Positions 44,072-55,504 of a stretch of DNA of 64,000 nt are shown here, piece by piece (the first letter of the stretch is position 1; every line of letters starts with the position of its first letter). Location of the stretch: contig NC_135040.1 in the NCBI RefSeq assembly GCF_051020975.1, positions 923,501-987,500 on the forward strand, in the 5' to 3' direction. The stretch is from Osmia lignaria lignaria. Taxonomy: Eukaryota; Arthropoda; Insecta; Hymenoptera; Megachilidae. A program made the position numbers and the translations under genes. A model generated the notes under the pieces. That model had not been told where the DNA came from. It worked only from the letters and a program-made list of their open reading frames with translations, and ran no database searches.

Positions 44072-45005
44072 CTTTGTACCGTGGTGGTCACTGGTGCCCG
44101 GCGCGGCGCCTCAAATAAATAATAAAATAATTAATTAAAGGGGAAAAAATGCGAACTTCGAATAACTGATAACGTCAGTATTATATTAATAATGCAAGGT
44201 ACCGAAAGCTCAAGTTCTTAAATTAACAAATCGTATGTTTAATAATAACAATTTTAATATGTCTGACTACATATGTCCATTTCTATTGTGGCGGACAACG
44301 TGATAACAATTTCATCTGTTTCATTAGTACCATTGCTTGATGCAGTTTCAAGTAAAGAAAGCTGTTACAAAACTTCTTTTCAATATACAATATCACTGAA
44401 TATTTTTGCTGAGCTCGTTAACTATGAACAGGAGCATTTATTCATATTTTCCAAGAGGGTAATGTACCAGATTCCTGTATTACTTGTCTTTTCCTGTTGT
44501 CGTCTACTTTGCATTATTTTCTTCTTTCTCTAACTGCTTCATCTCTATGCTTTGACACAATCGTGTCCTCCATATGGTACAATGAACACGCATTTGTGCA
44601 AGTTTTACGGTTAATTACCAGTGATGAATTGTATGGAAACGGCAACGGCATTCATTGTAGTGAAAAAGTAACATTTATCTTTGGCACGTTTTCATCGCCA
44701 GCAAACGCGCTATCGTAACTGCTACATCGCGTTCTTTTCTTTAACTGTTTTCCGATATCAATTTAACTTTATGCTGGACGATTGTTTATATAGTAACGGA
44801 AGATGCACATACTGCTCACATTTTATCATCTCGAATACACTTTATAGGTATACGTTGTAGCTAAAAAGTTGATAATAAAATTTGTATACCTTTCATCGCA
44901 AAAACTTTAGTAGATTTTCTTTTTAATACTCTAGATACACGCGAAATATATATTTCAGAATATATAGGATACTTAATCTTTAATTACTTTAACTACTTTA
45001 AAACT
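44072..45005. other. No confident gene
   Basis: Two overlapping plus-strand frames (44273-44533 and 44497-44718) are hydrophobic and unlike any family I know. On the minus strand there is a charged stretch with several stops that might be an old transposase tail. I cannot support either reading. Confidence 0.3.
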
Positions 45006-45008
45006 TCT

Positions 45009-45264
45009 TTAACCCTTGAACAATGGAGCCTGGGTCAATCGAGACCCAATTACAAAACACACACAAAGATATTAATGTAAATTTAAACGTATATGTATTA
45101 ATATAATTTTTAAACGAAAGGGTTTCATGTATTGAAGGAATATTAAAAAAAAAAAAAAAAAAAACAGTGTAAAATTTATAAAGTGAAAATAATACGAAAT
45201 ATAAAAGTAAATTAAACTTGGGGCTCTCTCCATGATCCGTCGTGTCGTCCGAACATTAAGTTAA
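45009..45264 (+). mobile_element. TTAA-flanked MITE, family Y, copy 3
   Basis: TTAA-CCCTTGAACAATGGAGCC begins it. The end GGGGCTCTCTCCATGATCCG then CGT..CCGAAC is followed by TTAA. It shares ATAATTTTTAAACGAAAGGG and CAGTGTAAAATTTA with copy 1. A 20-nt poly-A run (45145-45164) sits where copy 1 has TTTTTAAAAGAG. Confidence 0.7.
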
Positions 45265-45348
45265 ACATTTTTTAATTCTTTAGGTTTCAGAACTTTCCTA
45301 TTACTTCTTAAATATGCAATTATTTTTTTTGCAGTTTTTCAAAATATA

Positions 45349-46315
45349 CTGGGTGTCTCAGGTCGGGTAGTACAACCGGACAGGAGGAAGTATTCTATAA
45401 GCAAAAATAAGCCAAAAAAGAAGAACAAATTTTTTGTGTGAGCTTTTGTTTTCGAAAAAAGCGTTAAAAGATGTTATTTTTCATTACATAAGTTAGGGAA
45501 TGCAATAATATCGTCCTTTTATAACAAATAATTTGCCCTTGATTTTATTACATAATTCCAATTCATTCTCAGAATTCGTAAAAATAAAAAATGGTTTTTC
45601 GGGATAACTTTTGATGGTGATTTTCAACCCTGCCTTAAATGAATCAATTAGAACGTATAAAAAATACATGTATAACATTTTTTGATATAGTATAACGTAT
45701 CACAATATGAAGAAAATGGGTGAAGTATACCTTAGATCAGTGTTTCCCAACGTGGGGCCCACGCCCCACAGGGAGGGCAATTTGATTGTTAAGGGTGGCA
45801 ATTCGAAAATGGACTCGTGCAGAGTTTAAGATAACCGAATAGCGACTCTCAGTCGCTACTCGAGCTGGATAAACGTCCATAATTACCAATAATTAAAATA
45901 ATATAGAAAAATCTTTCATTAAAATTATTTCGTCCTTGAATTTCAGTTCTCCATTATATGTTTTGAAAATATACTTACTGTGTTTCCTCAACAATTATCT
46001 AGTGATTTCTTTGTAAAACATATCATTTAAGTTTCTTCAGTGAACAATTCAATTTTTGAATATTTAAAATTATGTTTACGTTACATAGGGGGTATAAGAA
46101 TTTTAGAAAAGCTTAAGAGAGGCATGGCACAAAAAAGGTTGGGAAACACTGCCTTAGATACTTTTTTTATGAGTGTATATGTACTCGAAGAATTTTTAAA
46201 CTCAATTTTCTTGAAAACGAAACTTCAAACGAAAAAAGTTTATTCTTTTTTTAGGTTATTTTTGCTTATAGAATCACCCCGTGCCCGGTTGTACTACCCA
46301 ACCCGAAACACCCTC
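45349..46315. mobile_element. TA-flanked MITE interrupted by a hAT MITE
   Basis: The ends CTGGGTGTCTCAGGTCGGGT (left) and GAGGGTGTTTCGGGTTGGGT (right, reversed) both continue AGTACAACCGG and later TTCTATAAGCAAAAATAA. They are flanked by TA at 45347-45348 and 46316-46317. The inverted ends extend about 100 bp. The middle is interrupted by the hAT element 45738-46151, without which the host MITE is about 545 bp. Confidence 0.8.
45738..46151. mobile_element. hAT MITE, 414 bp, perfect 8-bp target duplication
   Basis: The inverted ends CAGTGTTTCCCAAC are identical on both sides (14 bp). The flanking octamers CCTTAGAT (45730-45737 and 46152-46159) are identical, the defining hAT signature. The left subterminal GTGGGGCCCACGCCCCAC is itself palindromic. 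No transposase. A plus-strand frame crossing the right boundary (46040-46447) is therefore chimeric and not a gene. Confidence 0.92.
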
Positions 46316-46449
46316 TATAGATTAATGGACAGAATTTTCTTTTTGTTAGATTCAAAAGTCAACCACCTTTTACTACCATTCATCGTTTTTCAACATTTTC
46401 TAAAGCTCATCATGTTTCAATTATCTTGTGTAAATAGTACAAATTAGAG

Positions 46450-47315
46450 TTGTTATATAATTTTTAAGAATGAAACAAAGTAATGCATTGATAACTTAGT
46501 TTTTCAGAAGTCAATTAAAGCAATTATCAAATTATCAAACTGTATGGTTTATTCTCTCAATTTGTGAAAAAATTGAATTGTATAATAAATTATACAAAGA
46601 GAATAAATATATAAATCTAGTGTTTCGTTGACGGTGATTCTTCATCCATACTAGAGCAATCGTAATAAATAAAATTCAGCCTCACTTTTTCAACGGTACT
46701 TCTTGGTGAGTGCAATCAATCACTTCATTTCGTAACTTCACCGATGAAAAATCATCGGCCACACAATAAATCACCGTGAAAATCATAGCCCGTTTTGGAC
46801 GATGCGTGACCACCATCACTTTTGAATATGTGCCAGCACTGTTGTAGCTTACGATATCCTTCACCCATCCTTATCGACATTTTGGATAGACATGCAAAAG
46901 GTGTGACATGGATTGATCGTTTCAATTTGTAACAAGTGTGTACTTTTAAAGCAATAGAATGGATATTTTAAGGGATTGAGATGAATAAATGTAAACTTCA
47001 TCGACAATAATTTTGCTATCATCGCTCTTAGGTACTGATTTATGAATCGTGTAATTAAATATTTTATCTAAATTTCATATCTCTGCAGTCATTTTCTCTA
47101 ATTGGAATGTTTGATACATAAATTGTTAAAAAGGATGATATATTTGAACATTCGGATAACAATGAATCGAGGAACTCGAAAATAATAGAGTTGTAAAACA
47201 AATAATAAAAATTAACAACCGAAAAATAATCGAAAGAATCAATTTAGAAAAATGGATTAATAATAATGTAAACATAAACTTCATTTCGCAGTTCGAAAAA
47301 ACCGAAAAATCACAT
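46450..47315. other. No gene I can support
   Basis: A 60-codon minus frame (46864-46682) and a 68-codon frame (47332-47126) have no recognisable domain. AT-rich. Confidence 0.35.
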
Positions 47316-47318
47316 ATA

Positions 47319-47770
47319 CAGGTAGGTCTCAATTAGTGCAAGTAATAAATCCCAGAAATTGTTCGCATTATTTGAATTCGTACTATTCGAATACTTGAAA
47401 TATAGGAATTGGTTCTTACAATTAGTTAAAGAAAATATACGATTAAAATTTTGAAATATACCTTTAATACGTATATTATTAAATTATAATAGCATAAACA
47501 TGTTTATTATTTCTTAAAGTATTTTAACAGTGTTGATTGCACTTTCTTCTGCTTTTTCATATCTTCGTATATCTGATGATAAACTCGCAGTATTTTATCC
47601 AAGTCTCTGTTAACTTGCATGCTTCGATCTATGTCTGGATCGAAAAAAGTCTCGCAAGCCTCGCATTAACTGAATATTTGTTCGCATTAAATGCGACCTG
47701 GTATCATTTTAAAATTCGCACTAAATTGAATATCGCATTATGTGAACTCGCATTAATCGAGACTTACCTA
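47319..47770. mobile_element. 452-bp pogo/Tigger-like MITE with TA target duplication
   Basis: The left end TA-CAGGTAGGTCTCAATTAGTG and the right end (reversed) TA-TAGGTAAGTCTCGATTAATG are inverted ends. The word CGCATTA recurs several times in the right half (about 47661, 47684, 47733 and 47750), giving reiterated subterminal motifs. A 119-codon frame overlapping it has no known domain. Confidence 0.7.
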
Positions 47771-48013
47771 TACATACATTACTTTAAAACCAAACGAATT
47801 GCAGAACCATCTTTTTTCTCCTTACTGGAGGGTGTATCAATAAATCATTTCATTCTATCTGAAATGTTGAAAGAGAAAGATTCCAATAATTCTTGAAAAT
47901 CGTGTTTCCAATTAACAATATTAGTAAGTTAAAAAGTAATGAAAAATCTACTTAAGTAGCAGGTCTTGCATTTGTCTGTAGTTATTCAAATTAATCTGCA
48001 CTATTGTTAGCGT

Positions 48014-49130
48014 CTATTTAACGGTGTTCATCATTTCTCTACCTTCTTTTGATAGAAGGTGATAAATCGCACACCTAGCCGACTTTGCAACGTGGATATC
48101 CTGTTCTCCACCGAGGCCGTCTTTTAAATACAGCTTGCATTCAACTATAGCGGTGAAATCCTTAATTCCATGGGATATTTCACCATTTTTACAAGAGACC
48201 TTTTTTCCTTCGAATTTTATGAAACATCTTCCTGATATTCGGCTAGCTACAAGTAAGCTAACCAAAAGGGTCACCCTTGTGTCTAAATAACCCTTATGCA
48301 GGGCTCTATAATGAAGCTCATGTACTTCAACAACTACTTTTTCATTTTTTCTTTTCTATTTGTCCAAGCTACTTGGACAAGTTCAGTAATCTAATTTTAT
48401 TGTAGAAGCGATATTTCTGATTTTCATCATAAATGTGTTTCATATTAGTCTTGTAACGATGATTTACTCGTTCAATGATTAAAGTACCTTTTGATGGAAC
48501 ACTGTGTTCTTCTTCAGATGAAATTTTATTAGCCTGAATCTAACAAACCTTCTCCACACCATTGACCTCTATACCCATCTTATTCCTAAGACGATGAACT
48601 ACCTTTGTAAACATTTGTAACTTTCACTGTAACATCTTCAGCCCAAGGGGGCACCACTCGTGCTTTGTTCTTAGGAGTCTCAACTACGTTTGCAAGCATA
48701 TCGTAGGGAGTATTGATTTTGCGAAGTTGGGAGGAATTGGATGTGTGATTTCTATTAGTCCTTTTATGGACAACACGCTACTTCTGACTTTCGCGGTTAC
48801 CACTCGAATGATGATCAATACCCTCTACCTGCCGATTGCCAATGGATATCTCTCCTTTCGAGTACTGTCCGGTGTGCTCTGTAATCAAGACCTATGTACA
48901 CTTTACCACTGGTTTACCAACCTCTTTACTGTTTGAGAAAGATGTCATCTTACACTTCTTGCTGTCTATTCATTAGGGTGGTGTAATGTCCTGACATTTT
49001 CGTTCAAAATTGTTATGGCTACTACCTTCTGGATAGTATCAGAATTTTCATACCAACTGTCAAATGTTTGGGTGCCCTTATTCTTTTTATCATCACCGAA
49101 GAAGTCATGATCTGTTTCTAAAACACTTTT
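48014..49130 (-). pseudogene. Unrecognised degenerate coding remnant
   Basis: From about 49130 down to 48014, minus-strand reading gives protein-like stretches in shifting frames. They include TFDSWYENSDTIQKVV near 49060, RNKMGIEVNGVEKV near 48575, KGTLIIERVNHRYKTNMKHI near 48475, and an 86-codon frame at 48274-48014 with FIKFEGKKVSCKNGEISHG, KSARCAIYHLLSKEGREM and a stop. Base composition is less AT-biased than the flanks. Stops and frameshifts break it several times. I do not recognise the family. It could be a TE-encoded protein or a decayed host gene. No inverted ends were found around it. Confidence 0.4.
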
Positions 49131-49435
49131 AAGAAAAAAATACTAAGCTGCGGAGATTTCCCAATGGCGAACTCTGAAATTTATTAATAGAAAATACAAA
49201 TTTGGGATCTTCTACTCGAAACTACTTATACTAAATTTAATCGACTAAATCCACTACCGACTACCGACTAAATCCACAGTCATGCCGCGCGAATTTCTAT
49301 ACTTATACTCTACTAATTGCTGATTCCTGCGTTTTCGTGGAATCCGCACTTTCAGCGTCTGTGACAGATCGCACACTGTATAGAGCTGCAAGGAACGTCA
49401 CTTCAAATGGCAGAGACAAGGGAGGTATCTCCATA

Positions 49436-49866
49436 CAGGGTCTACCATTTATCTCGGAACCCATGCGCGCGTGAACTCATGAATGTGGCAACAGCGCAAC
49501 GTTTGGCATGATCGGCGATACTCTGGTCCGAGATTCGATTCGGGATGCGAGTATGTTTGTCTCTCTGCCGATCGCGCTCGAGTTTTGCTGAGCCGAGCCA
49601 AGCCGAGCCGAGCCGAGCCGACTCGAAGTTCCACTGCTTGTCGTGCATACTTGTATCCCGAATCGTCCCGAATTGAATCTCGGACCAGAGTTCGGTCGAT
49701 TACCAACTTAACTGTAGAGATTTTTACATCGCTCCCCACAGCTCTCTACATGACATTATACTTTCAGCAATGGTTTGCAGAGGGCGTATATCTATCGAAT
49801 TTTAGCGCTGTTGCCACATTCTTGAGTTCGCGCGTGCACGGGTTCCGAGATAAATGGTAGACCCTG
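49436..49866. mobile_element. 431-bp MITE, CAGGGTCTACC ends, TA target duplication
   Basis: TA-CAGGGTCTACCATTTATCTC occurs at both ends in opposite orientation. The inverted arms of about 65 bp continue CGGAACCC(A/G)TGC and GAATGTGGCAACAGCG. A second inverted pair lies inside (CTCTGGTCCGAGATTC at 49530 and GAATCTCGGACCAGAG at 49675). The centre has a (GAGCC)n-type run (AGCCGAGCCGAGCCGAGCC, about 49600-49618). Overlapping ORFs on both strands are artefacts of the symmetry. Confidence 0.85.
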
Positions 49867-49945
49867 TACACACCGTTAGCTCTCTTGTTTTACAGGAACA
49901 TAATTAGTAGATGTGACCACTTCGACCAATAATGGCCCATTTATA

Positions 49946-50165
49946 CAGAGAGATTCTCTCGGCGCGCAACACAATAGCCGCCCCGCACAATGGAACCCTG
50001 CTGTGTTTGCGGGCAAAAAGCCCAGGAGGTCAAGTCGCCGGACCCAAGACTGCTCTGTGTGTCTTGGGTCCGGCGACTTGACCTCCTGGGCTTTTTGCCC
50101 GCAAACACAGCAGGGTTCCATTGTGCGGGGCGGCTATTGTGTTGCGCGCCGAGAAAATCTCCCTG
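49946..50165. mobile_element. 220-bp hairpin MITE with perfect 90-bp arms
   Basis: Arms 49961-50050 and 50061-50150 are exact reverse complements over all 90 bp, separated by a 10-nt loop (TGCTCTGTGT). The outer parts (CAGAGAGATTCTCTC against CAGGGAGATTTTCTC) have two mismatches. TA flanks both sides (49944-49945 and 50166-50167). The arms are GC-rich, unlike the surroundings. ORFs on either strand read the same sequence twice. Transcription in either direction would give a ~100-bp near-perfect stem. Confidence 0.95.
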
Positions 50166-50169
50166 TACT

Positions 50170-53100
50170 TCCCATCAACGTCGACATAATGTAAATGTAT
50201 TATAGCTACCTCCACTCCATATCTATTTCATTCATCTGTTTCAAACAAATATCAAATGCGCCTGAAAGTACATTTGAAATGAGGTAGACCTATTTCATTA
50301 CCAATCAATCAGATCCGCATTCTTTCCAAGAGACATTTTTCTAACTCTACACAGTAGGTACGTCCTCAGACTTTCATATGCGATCTGACTACTTTTAATC
50401 ACCGAACTGCCTTTTTTTCTTGTACATTAATAAAGTCTGTACCTCTATTGCCCACCTCAAAATTATGGCCCAAAGGCCCGCAGGAGAAGTTCAGATATAG
50501 AAATATGTATAAAACAGACTGATTTATTTTCAACTTCATTTTAAGAACGTTGAATCTTTGAAGAATATGTATTTATGTAAATCTTTCTCTCTCCTACTTT
50601 GCTCTCCTATTGTTAATATAAGGAACAATACAATTTTGTGTTACAATGTCTACAATGTAATGAGTGTAATATTTCGAAAAATTGTTAATTGAATTAATTG
50701 TAACTTTTAGAGCTGAAAGAAGAGTTGTTATAACGTTTCTGTATTATGTTAAATTAAATTCCATACATTTTGTTAGAATAAATAAACAAAAATTTTGTAT
50801 GTGCATAATCTTGTTTCTTTTTTTTCTAAAATAGTATGTGATATAATAGCTATTCAAGAATGTTGAGTAATAAACAATTAGAAGTAATGTTATAAACAGT
50901 GGAGGGATCCTATTGTAATAAAAAGTATAATCAGTATACGCTATTCACGAAAATGCATATTAAAAACGAAACAATATTCTGAATAGATAAAATCAATCCA
51001 AAGAACTGACACAAATTTGAAGGTTTTGCGGCTAAACGGTTTATACGGTTTTGATTTCTATTCAAAGAATAGTAATAGTATCTGAGGTCACGATATCAAT
51101 GCAACTGTTTAACGGCGAGGTATTGAAATGTGAGCGAAACAATTCGGGCCCGACTTTTTTAAAACAATTATTTGCCCTACTTTTAGTATCAACCACATGG
51201 GTTTGTTTAACGGCACCAGAAATAGGCTTAGGTCGATGACTCTATGTAAATGAATTCTATACAAGATGCGAAATAATACGTCCCAGATATTTGTAGTCCC
51301 TGCCAAACACATAATACGGTGACGGTTTGAAAACCGTCGAATGACTGAATTGTGGACCGGAGTCGAGTCGAATCGAAGGGGAACGAGATTCGGGCGTCCA
51401 ATTAACTGCCTTTCTCGAGCAAGTGTTTAAACTTAAGTAAAAGTGGAGAGAGTTCGCTAAAATACCGAATTTGCACAACCCGATTAACCCCGCCTCGTGA
51501 AATCAATGAGCGGTGCAGAAAATGGTAAATGAGCGTAGGGACGGACGGAGGTCTATCAGGTCGGAACTGAGGACTATATAACCACCCCATTATCAACCTC
51601 ATTAAAGGTACCTATTCCTTAGTCACCCTCTGCCCCTCCTCTCAAGTCAGTTAAACTCTCAGCCGCTATCAGAGCTAACTCGTTCTCGATTGCCGAACGG
51701 CATGTACGGAAACTCTACACGCTAACTATTTTACAGTCAGTTATTCAAGTTCAATTAATTAACTCGACGCTTTCCAACGTTTCTTTCCCTTCTACTTATA
51801 AACTGGATCTAACTTTTACTTTTCTCTATAGAGAGTTACACTGATGGACAAAGTTGTAAGACACATTCACACTGATTGTGAGATTAAGATTTAATATTGC
51901 AGCATTGGATGTGAAACAGAACCGTCTATTTTTAATTAACATTTTTTTACATTAAACGAATCACGCAGAAAATTGTCTACTTAAACGAAAATGACGCAAT
52001 TTCACTTGGACGAAATTATACAAACTTTTGTTTATGTAATTAAACAAAAATATTAAATTTTGTTTAATATTAACAGGATTTGATTAGGCTGACTATTAAT
52101 AATAAATATTATTATATAAATAAGCTTATTATATACATAATTATTATTAATAAATAAGCTTTATCTGTACTATTTTGACTTTTCATATAGGCTCAAAAAT
52201 AATTCACTAAAAAATTATAACAAAAATACATTAATTTAAAATATCGCTTATTCTTACAAATAATGCAAAATTGAATTTACTGCATTGTAAATTTTTCATC
52301 ATCAAACGAAAATCTTTATTATAATACAATTTTTAAATAAAGTATTTTTGAATATTTAATCTTATAATATATTGCCACAGATTTGCTAAAAAATGGTTAC
52401 CTTATATAATAATTCATAACTTTCCTCGTCGAATATCAGAGACTCCTGTTTAATCAATATTCGTGGTCGTTCGAGAATAAACGTTCGATCGGGTACTGAA
52501 TTCAATTCGATCCTGTCTGCAGTTTCACAGTGCCGCAACAATATTATAACGGTAGAAGTAACTCACGCGAAACGTATTTTCTGTTAAACTATTAATTTAC
52601 GTGACGCACATTCATTTATTGAAAGTTTTAAAGGCTTTCATGGCTCGGATTGTTATAATTAATGTAGCTTGAATGTAGTCTGAAGCTTTTGGGTGTAAGC
52701 CCTATTCAGAAAGAGAATATTTTCAATATAGTATAATTAATATTGTAGCTGATTTCGCTTAGTATGATGAATTGATACTAACGAACTTATTTAATAAATA
52801 GTATTGCTACCATAAAGATTATTTTATAAAATAGTGTAGAAATAACTAATATTCGTCATTTATCAAGAATTTTTTTGTAGAAAAAGAAAAATTGAACTGA
52901 TAGTATTTCAGGTAATATGTAGATTTTAAATCAAACAAATTTTTTAACTTTACTTATTTAACAGTTCTTTTATGATGACGTTCTAGAATTTACAATTTAA
53001 TAATCATGCATGTAAGTATAACACTTGCACAATAGTGACTCTTATTTTCGACTTTCGAATTGTTTCGCGCCATCCCTTAGAATAGTTCTAATTAGTAAAA

Positions 53101-53435
53101 AAAAATAATCTATGCAAGTTTAAGCTCAATCGGATAACAGGGAAACATGTCCCTGGGCTCTTATAATTAAAATAATTGATTAAGTGCTCATAACGTCAGC
53201 TTTTCTAGATTATTCTCTAAATTATTGATTGTATCAAACAACGTGTCAGACAACAGTTGTAGCTCTAGACAGTTCGTATCTTTTATGTTCACTTACTTTT
53301 CTCCGTATGATGAACGGTTAAACAAAAACAAAAAAAGTAGAAAAGGGCTAAGAAACCATTTCTTTTAATTTTAAAAATTGAAATGTGTTTTAATTATCTT
53401 TTATCAATGAAGACCAAAACAGAAACATACCTTCA
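50170..53435. other. No gene seen
   Basis: AT-rich for the most part. 51340-51720 is more GC-balanced and includes ACTATATAACC (51574-51584), a TATA-box-like word, but no coding sequence follows that I can recognise. A (TAT)n/AATAATTAT-rich stretch lies at 52050-52150. Confidence 0.45.
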
Positions 53436-53437
53436 TT

Positions 53438-53830
53438 TTAAGGGGGTAGGCACGGGTAATAATAGCGCGTTGACATTACCGGCAAAAATGGGCCTAAACA
53501 GGGGTTTACGAAACTACACTTTTCGTCCTTATATGAGAACATTTGGGGCTAGGTGAAGGCTTTTTCGAAAGAGGAAGGTCCAATGCATACAACTGCATTT
53601 ATGTTTCAGTGGGATTATGTTGATGTTTAATAATATAAGAGTCCAAAGTGGAGGAAAAAATCGACAAAATGCAGTCGCGGGATCGAAGCATTTTTAGGCG
53701 ACCACAAGAGTGCTGTGATTGAAAACTTGAGTGCAGCGGCCTAGCCACAACCATTACCTGCAAAGTAAGATTTATTTTGTCTTCATTTGTTGCGAAATAA
53801 GGACGAAAAGTGTAGTCCCGTAAAAGCATT
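53438..53830. repeat. Inverted-repeat element beginning at TTAA-GGGGG
   Basis: TTTACGAAACTACACTTTTC with GTCCTTAT (53506-53533) is mirrored by ATAAGGACGAAAAGTGTAGT with CCCGTAAA (about 53797-53824), 26 of 28 matching. TTAA-GGGGGTAGGCACGGG at 53438-53456 resembles a TTAA-type end, but no matching right tip is visible. Confidence 0.5.
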
Positions 53831-53839
53831 CTCACAGAC

Positions 53840-54350
53840 CAGTTCCGCCATTTTATGGATGATACAGAGCAAGTCACGTGACAAATTCAGTTCAGCAAGT
53901 AGTTATAAGGTAGCGTCTAACTAAGAAGGCTGCCGATTTGGAATCGTAGCCAAAATCGGGCGTTAGCTTGGTACGTCACTCGACTGTGTCAGCGAAGGCA
54001 AGCGAAAAAGGCAACAACGCCCGAACGCTGAGCGCGACGCACTACATTCATGCTGTCCTTCTCTCATTCTGAATGTTGAGATTGTCCCTTTTCGCTAAGT
54101 TTTGACTGACGCCCGCCTGGATTTTTCACAGCACCCCATAACAAATCTTGCGAAAAGAGAAGGTATAACAAGAGAAGAATATACCTCCTCAATGCAATAA
54201 TTCTGCAAACGTTTACATAAGTTTTATATGAGATATTTATTTATTTAAATTATTTGCATTCACTTAGAATATTGACTCCTTTGTATTTTTTACTAGTTTC
54301 GAAAAACAAAGTTACTATAGGTTTTTGGAAATGCAAGCGTCACGCAATTG
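53840..54350. other. No gene seen
   Basis: GC-balanced stretch at 53930-54130 without recognisable features, then AT-rich DNA up to the Tc1-like element. Confidence 0.4.
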
Positions 54351-55370
54351 GGACCAGTCACTCACAGTGAAAATCGTCTAGCCGCAACGGGGCGTATATT
54401 AGTCTAAATAAAACAGTAAATACAAATAAAGTACAATGATTGCGCATATTAAATTACTCTACATAAATACTCTACATAATATACTCGAAAAGCAAAACAT
54501 TCTGTTGAATAATAATCGAGATATACCATTGCAAATAGAAACATGTCCGAAATGAACCTCACAGTGAAAATCGTCCACCTACAACAACGTTTGATAAATT
54601 GCAATAGTTAACTGATTTTGTAATTTTTAATGAGTGATTCTTATAGATTTTTTTATGCTGAATCCGAATTTCTAAACCATTTTCATCTAACTTTTATAGT
54701 TTTCGAGATAATCACTGGGAAACAGAAATTGCAATTATTCAATTTTGGAATTGATTTATGCTTTTACAATAGCAGATATTCAGGTTCTTTTTTCACGTAA
54801 TAACGCTGTGGAATCTACCGAATAAAATGATATAAATTGTTATTACATTATAGACATGTAAATATGTTTAAATAATAATGGAAGTGGAAGATACGCCTAA
54901 ATCGCACCGACGTCGGCTGATATTATTTATTATATTTCAAAAACTAACAATCTAGGAGAAAATCTAATTATATCACACGATAGAGAAACATTTTTGCTAA
55001 GTATAACATTAAAGCAATGTGTAAAAATTAGGTTTCTACTTTAAAATTTAAGCCTGATAACTTGGCATAAAGGAAGGAACATACTCGCAAAACGTACACG
55101 ACAAATAGGTCGACCGTAAGCGTTGAGAACTACTGCTGTCACCGTTATAACGCCATCTATCAGATGTCGCACACATTCAAAGTCAAATTTAAATTCAAGC
55201 ATTACATTTATTAATAGAATATAGTATAGTTTAAACGGGAAAGGCAAAATTTTGTAGGATAAAAATGAAATTGTTACAATTGCATATAAAAATATATTTG
55301 TTTATTTCTAGTTTTAAAAATATGATAATGATGAAAAATATGTAAAAAACATTATACAAAATTAAAACAA

Positions 55371-55493
55371 AACTAACTAATGCTAAATAAAACTAAAACT
55401 ATATACTAAACCAAATACAAAACTAACTAATGGTAAATAAAACTAAAACTATATACAAAACCAAATACAAAACTAACATTACAAAACTTAAAC
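55371..55493. repeat. 50-bp tandem repeat beside the transposase stop
   Basis: AACTAACTAATG(C/G)TAAATAA starts at 55371 and at 55421, exactly 50 bp apart, with a third partial unit at 55471. It lies just 3' of the transposase stop codon on its coding strand. Confidence 0.8.
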
Positions 55494-55504
55494 TAAAACT
55501 AATT

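Noticed and set aside
44273..44718. Hydrophobic frames resembling a small membrane protein
   Set aside because: Hydrophobicity follows from AT-rich composition. The frames overlap and have no recognisable signal or domain.
46040..46447. 135-codon plus-strand frame
   Set aside because: It spans the boundary of the hAT MITE and its target duplication, so it is an accidental chimera.
49442..50215. Cluster of overlapping ORFs on both strands
   Set aside because: Symmetry of two MITEs (49436-49866 and 49946-50165) creates mirrored frames. None resembles a protein family.
51570..51660. TATA-box-like ACTATATAACC as the promoter of a host gene
   Set aside because: No open reading frame, splice pattern or conserved peptide follows within the window. 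One TATA word in AT-rich DNA is expected by chance.
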